Below, piece after piece: positions 24,730-34,212 of a stretch of DNA of 51,180 nt. Where the stretch lies: the NCBI RefSeq assembly GCF_003415675.1, contig NZ_QFZK01000023.1, forward strand, positions 1 through 51,180. The letters run 5' to 3'. This stretch comes from Rhodoferax lacus. GTDB lineage: Bacteria > Pseudomonadota > Gammaproteobacteria > Burkholderiales > Burkholderiaceae_C. Made by a program: the position numbers and the translations under genes. The notes under the pieces were generated by a model. It did no database searches, was not told where the DNA came from, and worked only from the letters and a program-made list of their open reading frames with translations. Position 1 is the stretch's first letter. The number at the start of each line of letters is the position of its first letter.

Positions 24730-25925
24730 ACCGCAACCTCTGGCTGCTGGCCCTGGCGCAGGGCCTGTTCCTGACCAACAACGTGACCTTCATTGCCATC
24801 AACGGCCTGGTCGGCCTGGCCCTGGCACCGCAGGCCTGGATGGCCACCCTGCCGGTGATGGGCTATGTGGTGGGCTCGGCCCTCTGCACCGGGCTGGTGG
24901 CGCGCACGCAGGCACGCTGGGGGCGCCGCGTCTCATTCCAGCTGGGGCTGGTGGTGGCGCTGCTGTCGGCCGCGCTGGGGGCCTGGGCGATGCTGGATAA
25001 ATCGTTCTGGCTGCTGCTGGTGGCCACGGTGGTGGCCGGCTACTACAACGCCAATGCCCAGCTTTACCGCTTTGCTGCGGTGGAGCTGTGCGCGGCCAGC
25101 TACCGCGAGAAGGCGGTGTCGCTGGTGATGGCCGGTGGCCTGATGGGCGCGGTGATTGGCCCCAACCTGGCCCTGTACACCAAGAGCCTGCTGCCCATCG
25201 ACTTTGCCGGGGCCTATGTGGCGCTGGTGGTGGTGGCGCTGCTGTCGCTGGTCACGGTGTCGTTCATCCGCTTTGCGCCACTGCCTCCGCGCAACACGGC
25301 CGCAGCGCCGGGCCGTCCGCTGTCTGCGCTGGTGGCGCAGCCGGTGTTTCTGGTGGCGCTGCTGTCGGCGTCACTGAGCTACGGCGTGATGAACCTGCTG
25401 ATGGCCGCCACCCCGCTGGCCATGCAGACCTGCGGCCTGCCCTTTGCCAGTACCGCCTGGGTGCTGGAGTGGCATGTGATTGGCATGTTTGCGCCGGGCT
25501 TTTTTACCGGCAGCCTGATCCAGCGCTTTGGCGCCTCCAAGGTCATGGGCGCGGGCGTGCTGCTCAACCTTGCCTGCATCGGCGTGGCCCTGACCGGGCA
25601 GGAGCCCAACCAGTTTCTGCTGGCGCTGTTCCTGCTGGGTGTGGGCTGGAACTTTCTGTTCACCGGTGCCACCACCCTGTCGCTGCAGGGCTACCTGCCC
25701 GAGGAGAAGGACCGCGCGCAGGGCCTGATCAACTTCTGCATGTTTGCCACCATGGCCCTGACCTCGTTTGCCTCTGGCGCCCTGGTCACCACCCACGGCT
25801 GGAACTGGCTCAACATCGGCTCGCTGCCGCCGGTGCTGCTCATGGGCGCGGGGCTGCTGTGGCTGGCCCGTGTGCAGGCCCGCGCCAAAGCGGCCGCAGC
25901 GGCACAGGCCGTGGCCACACCCTGA
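24726..25925 (+). CDS. Major facilitator superfamily transporter
   Basis: A 399-residue inner-membrane permease with about 12 hydrophobic segments. The N-terminal half carries ARTQARWGRRVSFQLG, corresponding to the loop 2-3 signature of MFS carriers, and the second half the related RFGASKVMGAG. GAGGG lies 5 bases before the ATG, which overlaps the pirin stop. The substrate cannot be told from sequence; its pairing with pirin and the following thioredoxin-like gene suggests a small organic or redox-related compound at most. Confidence 0.85.
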   Translation: MNRNLWLLALAQGLFLTNNVTFIAINGLVGLALAPQAWMATLPVMGYVVGSALCTGLVARTQARWGRRVSFQLGLVVALLSAALGAWAMLDKSFWLLLVATVVAGYYNANAQLYRFAAVELCAASYREKAVSLVMAGGLMGAVIGPNLALYTKSLLPIDFAGAYVALVVVALLSLVTVSFIRFAPLPPRNTAAAPGRPLSALVAQPVFLVALLSASLSYGVMNLLMAATPLAMQTCGLPFASTAWVLEWHVIGMFAPGFFTGSLIQRFGASKVMGAGVLLNLACIGVALTGQEPNQFLLALFLLGVGWNFLFTGATTLSLQGYLPEEKDRAQGLINFCMFATMALTSFASGALVTTHGWNWLNIGSLPPVLLMGAGLLWLARVQARAKAAAAAQAVATP

Positions 25926-25927
25926 GC

Positions 25928-26479
25928 ATGGCGGGGCTCAGGCGCCGCCAGGCCACTGCCCTTTTGGCCGCAGCCGTGTTGGCCGGGCGCACGGTTGCTG
26001 CCACCACGGCCACGTCGGTCTCTGCGGCGGGCGCTGATGCCGCGCGCTGGCTGCCCTGGCCGGCCGAGCGCGCGCGCCCAGCCCTGCGCCTGCCCGACCT
26101 GGACGGCCGCGTGTGGGACCTGACGCAGGAGCAGGGCAGGCCGGTGGTGCTGAACTTCTGGGCCACCTGGTGCGAGCCCTGCCGCGCGGAGATGGCATCC
26201 TTTGAAGTGCTGCAAAAGCAGTTCCAGGCCAGCGGCCTGAAAGTGGTGGCCGTCAACTTCAAGGAGGGGCAGGAGCCGGTGCGGCGCTTTCAGAAGGCGC
26301 AGGGTCTCTCCTTGGCCATGGTGCGCGATTCCTATGGCGAAGCCGCACAGGCCTGGGGGGTGCACACCTTCCCCACGACATTTGTTATAAACCCCGCTGG
26401 CCGCCCCGTGCTGCAAGCCGTGGGCGAGGTGGACTGGGGCAGCCGCGCTGTCCTCCAGAAGCTGCAGGCCGTCCTGTAG
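25928..26479 (+). CDS. TlpA-like periplasmic thioredoxin
   Basis: A 183-residue TlpA/ResA-type thiol-disulfide protein. An N-terminal Arg-rich hydrophobic signal (about 1-25) precedes a thioredoxin fold with VVLNFWATWCEPCRAEM (redox Cys82 and Cys85) and the cis-proline strand TFPTTFVINPAG. It should act in the periplasm, probably as a reductant for cytochrome c maturation or other exported proteins. It starts 2 bases after the MFS stop. The much longer upstream extension of this frame overlaps the MFS gene and is not coding. Confidence 0.88.
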   Translation: MAGLRRRQATALLAAAVLAGRTVAATTATSVSAAGADAARWLPWPAERARPALRLPDLDGRVWDLTQEQGRPVVLNFWATWCEPCRAEMASFEVLQKQFQASGLKVVAVNFKEGQEPVRRFQKAQGLSLAMVRDSYGEAAQAWGVHTFPTTFVINPAGRPVLQAVGEVDWGSRAVLQKLQAVL

Positions 26480-26518
26480 CACCCCCGTTTTTTTTTATCC
26501 TCTCAAGCAGATCCCGTC

Positions 26519-27625
26519 ATGACCCTTTCCCGCCGAAACCTCATCCAAGCCGGCTGCGCCGCACTGGCCGCTCCCGCATTCCTGGGCCGCGCCTGGGCCG
26601 CCGAGCGCCGCTTCGCACCCCAGGTCGAGGGCTGGAGAAGCTTCGAGATCAGCACCACCATCACCCTGCCCGAGGCCAGTGGTGTCAGCCGCATCTGGCT
26701 GCCCGTGCCCGACGTCAACAGCGACTACCAGCGCAGCGGCGAGAGCAGCTGGACCGGCAACGCCACGGTGGCCCGCATTGCCACCGACAGCAGCCACGGC
26801 ACCCGCATGCTGTACGCCGAGTTCGCTGCCGATGTGGCCGCCCCCACGCTCACCCTCAAGAGCCTGGTGCAAACCCGCAACCGCGCTGTCGACTGGACGC
26901 AAACCCGTGTGGCCAGCGAAGACGCGGCCGTGCTCCAGGCCAACCTGGCTCCCACCAGCCTGCTGCCCGTGGACGGCGTGGTGCGCGACACCGCACGCGC
27001 GGCCATTGGCGGCGCCACCACCGACGTGGACAAAGTGCGCGCCATTTACCAGTGGGTGGTGGACAACGCCTTCCGTGAGCCGACCACCCGCGGCTGCGGC
27101 ACGGGCGACATCAAGACCATGCTGGAGAGCAAGAACCTGGGCGGCAAGTGCGCCGACCTGAACGCCGTGTTTGTGGGCCTGTGCCGCGCGGTGGGCGTGC
27201 CCGCACGCGATGTGTATGGCCTGCGCCTGGCGCCCTCGGCCTTTGGCTACAAGGAACTGGGCGGCAACTCGGCCAGCCTCAAGGGCGCGCAGCACTGCCG
27301 CGCCGAAGTGTTCCTGCAGCAATACGGCTGGGTGGCCATGGACCCGGCCGATGTGCTCAAGGTGATGCGCCAGGAAACCCCGGAGTGGATCAAGGACAAG
27401 ACCCACCCCGTGGCCGCCCCGGTGGCCTCTGCCCTGTTTGGTGGATGGGAAGGCAACTGGGTGGGCTGGAACAACAGCCACGACCTCACCCTGCCCAACT
27501 ACTCGCGCCCGGGCAAGCTGCCCTTCCTGATGTACCCGCAGGGCGAGAACGCCGCAGGCCGCTTTGACGAACTGGCGCCTGACAGCTTCCGCTACACCAT
27601 TGCAGCCAGGGAAACCACCGTCTGA
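26519..27625 (+). CDS. Exported transglutaminase-like cysteine protein
   Basis: A 368-residue protein with a Tat-type signal (SRRNLIQ, hydrophobic stretch, cleavage near GRAWA) and a transglutaminase-like core. The catalytic triad is visible as Cys211 (GGKCADLNAVFVGLCR), His259 (GAQHCRAEVF) and Asp275 (WVAMDPAD). Family members act as peptidases or amidases as often as crosslinkers, so the reaction is not fixed by sequence. It lies 39 bases after the TlpA-like gene and ahead of a strong terminator, so it is the last gene of this unit. No clear ribosome site precedes the ATG at 26519. Confidence 0.85.
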   Translation: MTLSRRNLIQAGCAALAAPAFLGRAWAAERRFAPQVEGWRSFEISTTITLPEASGVSRIWLPVPDVNSDYQRSGESSWTGNATVARIATDSSHGTRMLYAEFAADVAAPTLTLKSLVQTRNRAVDWTQTRVASEDAAVLQANLAPTSLLPVDGVVRDTARAAIGGATTDVDKVRAIYQWVVDNAFREPTTRGCGTGDIKTMLESKNLGGKCADLNAVFVGLCRAVGVPARDVYGLRLAPSAFGYKELGGNSASLKGAQHCRAEVFLQQYGWVAMDPADVLKVMRQETPEWIKDKTHPVAAPVASALFGGWEGNWVGWNNSHDLTLPNYSRPGKLPFLMYPQGENAAGRFDELAPDSFRYTIAARETTV

Positions 27626-27663
27626 TACCGGTACCACGGCAGCGCCTGCTGCCAGCATGAAAG

Positions 27664-27696
27664 AAGGGCCTGCCGATCATTCGGGGGCCCTTTTTT
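27664..27696 (+). terminator. Rho-independent terminator after the transglutaminase-like gene
   Basis: AAGGGCC (27664-27670) pairs with GGCCCTT (27686-27692), with partial pairing possible inside the loop, and runs directly into six T residues (27691-27696). It separates the unit ending with the transglutaminase-like gene from the oxidase operon. Confidence 0.85.
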
Positions 27697-27748
27697 CATG
27701 GCGCTTCACAGCGGCAAATGCACCTTGATTCGCACACCTTGTTGGCGT

Positions 27749-27765
27749 CTTAAGCGTGTCTTAAG
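27749..27765 (+). promoter_or_regulatory. PmrA/QseB-type regulator box, CTTAAG-N5-CTTAAG
   Basis: Two perfect CTTAAG hexamers at 27749-27754 and 27760-27765, 11 bases start to start, match the direct-repeat half-sites known for OmpR-family regulators of the PmrA/BasR/QseB branch. The box lies about 210 bases before the giant gene that opens the oxidase operon. A regulator of that branch is encoded at 45265-45933, at the far end of the same locus. Binding is inferred. Confidence 0.7.
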
Positions 27766-27976
27766 GAACTGCCGAAACCCCTATTCCATTCGCTTCCCGA
27801 AGTAGTAATCACCCGCCTGCAAGGTGGGGTGTCTACCCATTACCGATTCCCGGGCAAAAACTATTCTCACCCTCACGAATAGAAATTTCACGGTATTCAG
27901 AAACAGGGGTGGGCTGCGCAAAGCGGTTTCAGCCGTGTTTCTGGGTTGGTTTGTTCAGCATCCCGGGAGCGTCACA

Positions 27977-30900
27977 ATGGAAACCCAGAGCATCGCCAAG
28001 TTGTTCGGCCTTCGCAGGCATATCGCAGCCAAAACCGCGCTTATGGCGTGGGGCCTGTGCATGGCCTTTGCGGCAGCCGCAGGGCCACTGTCACTGTCCG
28101 TGCGGGGTGTGGGCCACAGCGGCATTGATACCGGAGTGGAGCTGACGGACTACCGCTGGACGGTGGAAGAAGACGCCACCAAGCTGTCCGTGCCCGGCGT
28201 GCCCGCCACCCAGGCCAACTACTCCTTCAGCTTTCACACCAGCTACATGCCGGTGGTGGCGGCAGGCCGCGTAGGCACCGAAAAAACCGGTGTGGTGCAG
28301 GACCCGGATGTGGCCCGCCTGTATGCCACCACCTTGCCCGAGGTGTGTTCCCTGACCTCCGGAAGCACCTGCCTGGATCCGGCCAAGCGCTATTACGTGT
28401 CGGTGGCCGCCGATGGCCACCAGATGGGTGGCGCGCCGGTGGTCTTCAGTGGCGGCAACGCATCGGCCAAGGTGTTTGTGAACCAGTATGCGCTGCCCAC
28501 GGCGCAGGTTTCGGTGTTTGCCTTCAATGACAACAGCCCCATCAATGGCGCGCCCGACCTGCCCCAGGAAACCGGGCTGGCCGGCTTTACCGTGCAACTG
28601 ATGGAAGCCGGTGGCACCTATGGCCAGTCGGGCGGTGCAGTCACGCAGGATGGCTTTGGCAATCCGCTGGGCACCACCTACAAGCGTGACCCCGCCACCG
28701 GCGGCGCCTTGCTCAACGCAGACGGCAAGCCGGTGGTGGCCGTCAAGGGCAACGGCATCATTCTGACCGGCCCGGACGGCACGGCGGTCATCAAGAACCT
28801 GTTTCCGGCCAAGTACACCGTGTTCATGGTGCCGCCCGCCAACACCGACTGGCACCAGACCTCCACCATCGAGGGCACCCGTGGGTCGGATGCCTGGGTG
28901 AAAAACAACGAGCCCAGTTTCTTCCAGGAGTTCGGCCCCCCAGGCCACCATGTGTTCATGGGCTTTACCAAGTCGGGTTGCGTGCAGGGCACGGGCGGCA
29001 GAAACAATCCCGGCCGCTGCGCGGGCCTGACGGGTGGAACCCCCCACACCATCACCGGGCGCGTTGTGAATGTGCACAACTCGCGCACCCCCAACTACGC
29101 TTTTGAGAAGGGCGCACCGGTACCCGAGTGCTGGGTCGGCCTGAATGAAACCGGCGGCGGCACCCGTGCCCTGTATGCCGCGGCCTGCAAAAAAGACAGT
29201 ACCTTCAGCATTGCCGGCGTGCCCCCGGGCACCTATGAACTGGTGGTCTGGGACGAGCCGCTGGACATGATCATTGGCACCCAGACCGTCACCGTGGGCA
29301 GCACCAACGTGGACATGAAAGATGTGCCGGTATTCAGCTGGTTCGGCCGCTACCAGGGCCGTGTGTTCCAGGACATCGATGGCACCGGCCTGCCTTTCTT
29401 TGCCGAAGCCTTCAATAAGCCCTACATCAAGGTGGACCCGGTCACCGGCCGGGAGTCACTGGACACCAAGAAGTACGCCGCAGGGGACCTGAAGCCAGCC
29501 TTTGGTGAAGGCATTGCCAACAACATCCGCTTCCGTGACGGCAGCATCTACCAGTCCGTGGTCACCAAGCAGGACGGCACCTTTGCGTTCACCGAAGTGT
29601 TCCCCTTCTTCAACTGGATGATTGCCGAAATTGACTACGCCCGCTTCAAGGCCACAGGCGCCACCATGGTGGCTGATGGCGGTGGTGTGATTGATCCGGC
29701 AGCCAATGCGGCCAAATTGTGGAAGGCCGAGAAGGGCAGCTTTGGCAGCAGCGACCCCACGCAAGCCTATGACCCCTGGATTCGCCTGAACCCGCAACAG
29801 CAGGCCGATGGCAAGTACTACCGCAACGAGAACTGCGCCGAAAACGGCGGCCAGTGCGCCACCCTGCTCGAAGGCATGCAGACCTTCCTGGGCCAGACCA
29901 ACCACATCGAGTGGGGCAAGCAGCCTTTTGCCGGCCAGCTCAACGGACCCAAGAACGAAAACGGCGGTATCGCCGGCATCGTGCACTACTCCATTACCCG
30001 CGCCGAGGATGATCCCCGTCTGGCCACGGCCGAGAACTGGGAGCCCGGCGTGCCCCGCGTGCAGATCAACATGTTCCTGGACTGCGACGGCGACGGCAAA
30101 GTAGACCAGCCCAAGAATGACGGCAGCGGCCAGTGTTCCGCGCTCAGCTCGGCGGGCTACCAGTACGCGCAGCCCGATGTGGACAACTACCCCTTCTGCT
30201 GGCGCGAACCGGATTCCTGCGGACTCGATGTGGGCCAGCAAGGGCCCGAGGACATCAAGAACAGCGGCCCGCTGGAAACTGCCTTCAGCTTTGGCGACGT
30301 GTTCCGCTGGGGCAGCCCCAATACGCCTGCGGCCGACAAGCAGTTGCATGTCGGCATGGGAGCCACCGACAGCTGGGACGACAACCTGCCCAGAGGTTGT
30401 GTGAAGGCTGCTGCTGGCCCGGTGGGCAACGGCAACACGCCGTTCAAGGACACGCTGGACTGCTTTGACGGCCTGTACAACTTCAACCAGCTGCGCCCCT
30501 CCGTGTTCGATGGCGGCTACGCCTTCGGCCGCGTGGCCGGCCAGGCCGAGCTGCCGGTGCTGATTGGCACCGAAGGCAAGGGCACTTACATCCTGCAGGC
30601 CATCGCGCCTCCGGGTTACCTGCACCAGGGCAATGGCGACAAGAACGTGACCTTTGGTGACACGCTGGCCGCGTCTCCGGCCGCGCTGCCTTTCCCCTGC
30701 GTTGGCATGGAGCTGCCGGTGCCTGAATTCCTGAGCCTGTTCCCGGGTGAACCCAACCCCAACTACACCGGCCCGGGCCAGACCTGGAACAAGTGCGACA
30801 TGAAGGCTGTGGCCCTGCTGCCCGGCACCAACCCGGCGCCCGACTTCTTCATGTTCACCGAAGCACCCGTGGCCGGCCACGGCGTGGGCTTCATCCTGGA

Positions 30901-33900
30901 TGACACGGCCACCGAATTCAACCGCTTTGCGCCCACCTTTGGCGAGAAGTACGCACCCCCGTACCTGCCTATCTCGGTGCAGGACTGGACCGGCCGGGAA
31001 ATCACCCGCGCCTACTCCGACCAGTTTGGTTCGTACAACTTCCTGGTGCCTTCGAGCTTCACCATCAACCCGCCATTCCCCTCGGGCGTGATGCCCAACA
31101 TGATCGTGTCCTGCATGAACCATCCAGGCCCGATTGAAGACACGCGTGAATTGGTGGGCGGCGTGGCCAACCCGACCTTTGGCCAGAAGATCATCGACCC
31201 CTACTTCAACCGCAAGTACACGCAGTTCTGCTACACCCTGCAGTACCTGCCGGGCAAGACCACCTACCTGGACACACCGGTACTGCCGATTGCGGCCTTT
31301 GCCAACATCGACAAGAACCCGCTGGACTGCGAGTGCCAGGACAAGACACCGGCCATCTACAGCGCCAACAACAACAGCACCAACAGCAACGGCGCCAACG
31401 CCAACTATGGCCCCTGGGTCAACAGTGCAACGGGAGGCGGACTGACCATTGTGTCCATGGGCGCCCAGGCGGAAGTTCCCAACCCGGCCTATGACCCGGC
31501 GGTGGACGGCTCGCCCAAGAACATCCTGCGTGACTACGGCTTTGGCACCGTGCGGGGCACCGTGAAGCTGGGCAACACCACGTTGGCCGTGAGCACCTGG
31601 ACGGCTGATTTGCTGACGGTGACGGTGCCAGCGGGCACCCCGTCGGGCCAGCTCACCATCACCCGTGGTGACAACGGCAAAGAGTCGGTGGTGGGCCTGA
31701 CGGTGCACACCGGCATCACGCCGCCCAAGGTGGTGGCGCCCGGCGCCAGCATCCAGGCGGTGATTGACGATGCCAACACCCGTGCCGGTGACCTGATCAC
31801 CGTGCCGCCCGGCACCTACAACGAGTACCTGATCCTGGACAAGCGCGTGCGCCTGCAGGGCTGGGGTGCCGGTTCGGTCACCATCAACGCCTCCAAGTCC
31901 AGTGCCGGTGGCCTGGCTGCCTGGCGCAAGCTGCTCAACAAGAAGGTGGACGCACGCTGCGGCACCGACAACGGTTCTCTGGCTGTGGATGCCTGCCCGG
32001 CCAACACACCGGTGGACGTGGATACCGGAGCACCCACCGTAGTGGCAGGACGCAACCGCACATTTGATCCGCTGCCCGGCCAGACCTTGGGCATCAACAA
32101 GTCCAACAACGAACCCATCCTGTTTGGTGCCGAAGAAGGTGCCGGCATCCTGGCCGTTGGCCGCGCCCGCCAGCTTAACGATGGCAGCTTTGTCTGTGCC
32201 TCCGCTGGCTCGCAGGACTACCGCATTGACGGCCTGACCATCACCGGTTCGGACTCTGGTGGCGGTGTGCTGGCCAGCGGCTACAACTGCGGCCTGAACA
32301 TCACCAACAACCGGGTGGCCTCCAACTACGGCACCTACGGTGGTGGTATCCGTGTGGGCCACACCGCGCTCGACAGCGCCGACCTGTTCACCGATGGCAA
32401 CAACAACAACGTGCTGATCGATCACAACTGGGTCTCGCAAAACGGCGCCTCCGAAATTGCCTCCGGCGACGGCGGTGGCGGCGGTATCACCTTGGGCACC
32501 GGCTCCAACGGTTACCAGGTGACCAACAACTACATCTGCGGCAACTTCTCGATGTCCGACGGCGGTGGTATCAGCCATGTGGGTCTGTCGAGCGGTGCCA
32601 ACAGCATCGTCAACAACAAGATCCTGCTGAACCAGACTTTCAACCAGAGCGCAGATCCCACGGGCGGTGGCCTCTACATTGGCGGCCAGGTCCCCATTGG
32701 CGGCGGCACCTCGGTGGGCACGGGTAGCGTGACGGTGGACCGCAACCTGATCCAGTACAACCATGCAGGCGCCGGTGCCGGTGGTGGCGTGAGCATTGCG
32801 CGCGCCAGTGGCAACAACGACAACCTGCTGCTGACCAACAACCTGATTGCCAACAACGCGGCAGCCTACACCGGTGGCGGTGTGGCCGTGGCCGATGTGA
32901 GCAACCGGGTGCGCCTGGTCAACAACACGGTGGCCGACAACGTCAGCACCGCGACCAACCGCCAGTCCTTCCCGGCTGGCCCCAAGGTCCAGTCCACGGC
33001 GCAGATTGGTGGCATTGCACGCGTCAGCGGCGCGGCTCCCACACTGCTGAACAACATCATCTGGAACAACCAGTCGTTTACCTGGAAGCTGACACCTGCC
33101 ACTGCAACCTCGACCGAGCTCACCGCCTTGACGCCCGCCGGTGTCAGTGACCTGAGCATTGGTACGGCAGCACCCCTGCTGGCTTCCAGCAACAGTGTGC
33201 TGAGCACCAACGACAGCCTGACCAATTGCAGCAACTGCCGTGTCACCGACGCGGCCGGCATCGCCTTTGTCAAACGCATCAGCCTGGTCAGCCAGATCGA
33301 CAACGACCAGCCGCTGGTACTGCCCGAGACCACCATCATGCAGACGGCGCTGACCTTTGACGAGGGTGGCAACTTCATCAACGTCAACTTCAGCCCGCTC
33401 ACGCCCTGGGACCTGGCCGACCCGAGCAAGCTGCGTTCGGACTACCACATCGCCGCGACTTCGGTGGCCGTGGACAAGGGCGCCAGCGGTACCGGTGTGC
33501 CGACGGTGGACTACGATGCGCAGACCCGTGTCAGCCCGGTGGATGTGGGTGCCGACGAAGTGCAGGCGGTGGTACCTCCACCCCCCGTCAAGCCCACGCT
33601 TGCTCCGCTCGACAGCTTCAACCGCGCCAACGCCAACACGCTGGGTGGCAGCTGGAGCCAGGCCGCCCTGCAATTTCTTGGCGCCAGCATCCGCGTCAAC
33701 AACAACCAGGCTTCTGCAGTTCTGCCCGGCAATGCCTACTGGAATGGAACAGGTGCTGTATTCGCTGCCAAGCAGGCAGCAGCCTTCACCATGGCCACCA
33801 ACACACCGGCCGGCAACAGCCTGCTCCTCAAGGCCAGCGGCAATTTCAACTTGGGTGCCTACCAGAACGCCATACGGGTGCGCTATGTGCAGAACACCGG

Positions 33901-34156
33901 CGTGGTGGTCGATACCACAGGCAACGGAGGCCTGAGCTACACACCGAGCGGCACCCTCGCCGCAGCCTTGCTTGTGGGTGACACGCTAACTGCCCAGGTG
34001 GACGCCACCGGCCTGGTGACGGTGTGGAAGACCACCGGCACCACCAACACCTTGTTGGGCACGGCTCCCACCAGCTTCACGGCGGGCGGTCGCATCGGCC
34101 TGCAACTGCCCAATGGCGGTCGCGTGGACGACTTTGCCGGAGGCACCGTGCCATGA
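27977..34156 (+). CDS. Giant secreted multidomain protein with beta-helix and C-terminal jelly-roll-like domain
   Basis: A 2059-residue exported protein opening the oxidase operon. A signal peptide (about 1-37, LMAWGLCMAFAAAAG) is followed by a SdrD-B-like module (about 175-215, FNDNSPINGAPDLPQE), a carboxypeptidase-regulatory-like module (about 405-450, GVPPGTYELVVWD), a calcium-type loop DCDGDGKVD near 702-710, an IPT/TIG-like stretch (about 1190-1245), a long right-handed beta-helix (about 1251-1850, repeated NN..I..N units with GGG turns) and a C-terminal domain (about 1875-2059) shared with the third oxidase-like protein. It has no cupredoxin copper motif. ATG 27977 has GGGAGC 6-7 bases upstream. 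A matrix or scaffold role is inferred; I do not recognise a described family. Confidence 0.8.
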   Translation: METQSIAKLFGLRRHIAAKTALMAWGLCMAFAAAAGPLSLSVRGVGHSGIDTGVELTDYRWTVEEDATKLSVPGVPATQANYSFSFHTSYMPVVAAGRVGTEKTGVVQDPDVARLYATTLPEVCSLTSGSTCLDPAKRYYVSVAADGHQMGGAPVVFSGGNASAKVFVNQYALPTAQVSVFAFNDNSPINGAPDLPQETGLAGFTVQLMEAGGTYGQSGGAVTQDGFGNPLGTTYKRDPATGGALLNADGKPVVAVKGNGIILTGPDGTAVIKNLFPAKYTVFMVPPANTDWHQTSTIEGTRGSDAWVKNNEPSFFQEFGPPGHHVFMGFTKSGCVQGTGGRNNPGRCAGLTGGTPHTITGRVVNVHNSRTPNYAFEKGAPVPECWVGLNETGGGTRALYAAACKKDSTFSIAGVPPGTYELVVWDEPLDMIIGTQTVTVGSTNVDMKDVPVFSWFGRYQGRVFQDIDGTGLPFFAEAFNKPYIKVDPVTGRESLDTKKYAAGDLKPAFGEGIANNIRFRDGSIYQSVVTKQDGTFAFTEVFPFFNWMIAEIDYARFKATGATMVADGGGVIDPAANAAKLWKAEKGSFGSSDPTQAYDPWIRLNPQQQADGKYYRNENCAENGGQCATLLEGMQTFLGQTNHIEWGKQPFAGQLNGPKNENGGIAGIVHYSITRAEDDPRLATAENWEPGVPRVQINMFLDCDGDGKVDQPKNDGSGQCSALSSAGYQYAQPDVDNYPFCWREPDSCGLDVGQQGPEDIKNSGPLETAFSFGDVFRWGSPNTPAADKQLHVGMGATDSWDDNLPRGCVKAAAGPVGNGNTPFKDTLDCFDGLYNFNQLRPSVFDGGYAFGRVAGQAELPVLIGTEGKGTYILQAIAPPGYLHQGNGDKNVTFGDTLAASPAALPFPCVGMELPVPEFLSLFPGEPNPNYTGPGQTWNKCDMKAVALLPGTNPAPDFFMFTEAPVAGHGVGFILDDTATEFNRFAPTFGEKYAPPYLPISVQDWTGREITRAYSDQFGSYNFLVPSSFTINPPFPSGVMPNMIVSCMNHPGPIEDTRELVGGVANPTFGQKIIDPYFNRKYTQFCYTLQYLPGKTTYLDTPVLPIAAFANIDKNPLDCECQDKTPAIYSANNNSTNSNGANANYGPWVNSATGGGLTIVSMGAQAEVPNPAYDPAVDGSPKNILRDYGFGTVRGTVKLGNTTLAVSTWTADLLTVTVPAGTPSGQLTITRGDNGKESVVGLTVHTGITPPKVVAPGASIQAVIDDANTRAGDLITVPPGTYNEYLILDKRVRLQGWGAGSVTINASKSSAGGLAAWRKLLNKKVDARCGTDNGSLAVDACPANTPVDVDTGAPTVVAGRNRTFDPLPGQTLGINKSNNEPILFGAEEGAGILAVGRARQLNDGSFVCASAGSQDYRIDGLTITGSDSGGGVLASGYNCGLNITNNRVASNYGTYGGGIRVGHTALDSADLFTDGNNNNVLIDHNWVSQNGASEIASGDGGGGGITLGTGSNGYQVTNNYICGNFSMSDGGGISHVGLSSGANSIVNNKILLNQTFNQSADPTGGGLYIGGQVPIGGGTSVGTGSVTVDRNLIQYNHAGAGAGGGVSIARASGNNDNLLLTNNLIANNAAAYTGGGVAVADVSNRVRLVNNTVADNVSTATNRQSFPAGPKVQSTAQIGGIARVSGAAPTLLNNIIWNNQSFTWKLTPATATSTELTALTPAGVSDLSIGTAAPLLASSNSVLSTNDSLTNCSNCRVTDAAGIAFVKRISLVSQIDNDQPLVLPETTIMQTALTFDEGGNFINVNFSPLTPWDLADPSKLRSDYHIAATSVAVDKGASGTGVPTVDYDAQTRVSPVDVGADEVQAVVPPPPVKPTLAPLDSFNRANANTLGGSWSQAALQFLGASIRVNNNQASAVLPGNAYWNGTGAVFAAKQAAAFTMATNTPAGNSLLLKASGNFNLGAYQNAIRVRYVQNTGVVVDTTGNGGLSYTPSGTLAAALLVGDTLTAQVDATGLVTVWKTTGTTNTLLGTAPTSFTAGGRIGLQLPNGGRVDDFAGGTVP

Positions 34157-34212
34157 GCCCGGCGCACAAGCAGCCATCCAAGCGCGATGAATTGAACACA
34201 GGGAGTCAGACC

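Larger units (their letters stand above)
27626..27976. other. 351-base intergenic region before the multicopper-oxidase operon
   Basis: The first 70 bases hold the terminator of the upstream unit. At 27749-27765 is a CTTAAG direct repeat. From there to the ATG at 27977 are about 210 bases without a credible gene, including the inverted repeat CTATTC (27861-27866) / GAATAG (27877-27882) and short self-complementary GGGT/ACCC stretches around 27827-27838. A reading frame in phase with the giant gene is open from 27824, but lacks family or signal-peptide features. Confidence 0.6.

Noticed and set aside
25088..25927. An upstream extension of the TlpA-like frame through the MFS gene.
   Set aside because: The translation there is unlike any protein, and the MFS frame has clear membrane helices. 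The ATG at 25928 gives a proper signal peptide.
29456..33673. A 1405-codon open frame antisense to the giant gene.
   Set aside because: Same low-complexity shadow composition, no recognisable motif or start context; the plus-strand frame encodes a coherent secreted protein.
27977..34156. The giant protein as a MofA-like manganese oxidase.
   Set aside because: Its size and operon suggested this, but I found no HxHG, HPxHxHG or HCH copper motif in it; its body is a beta-helix plus Ig-like modules.
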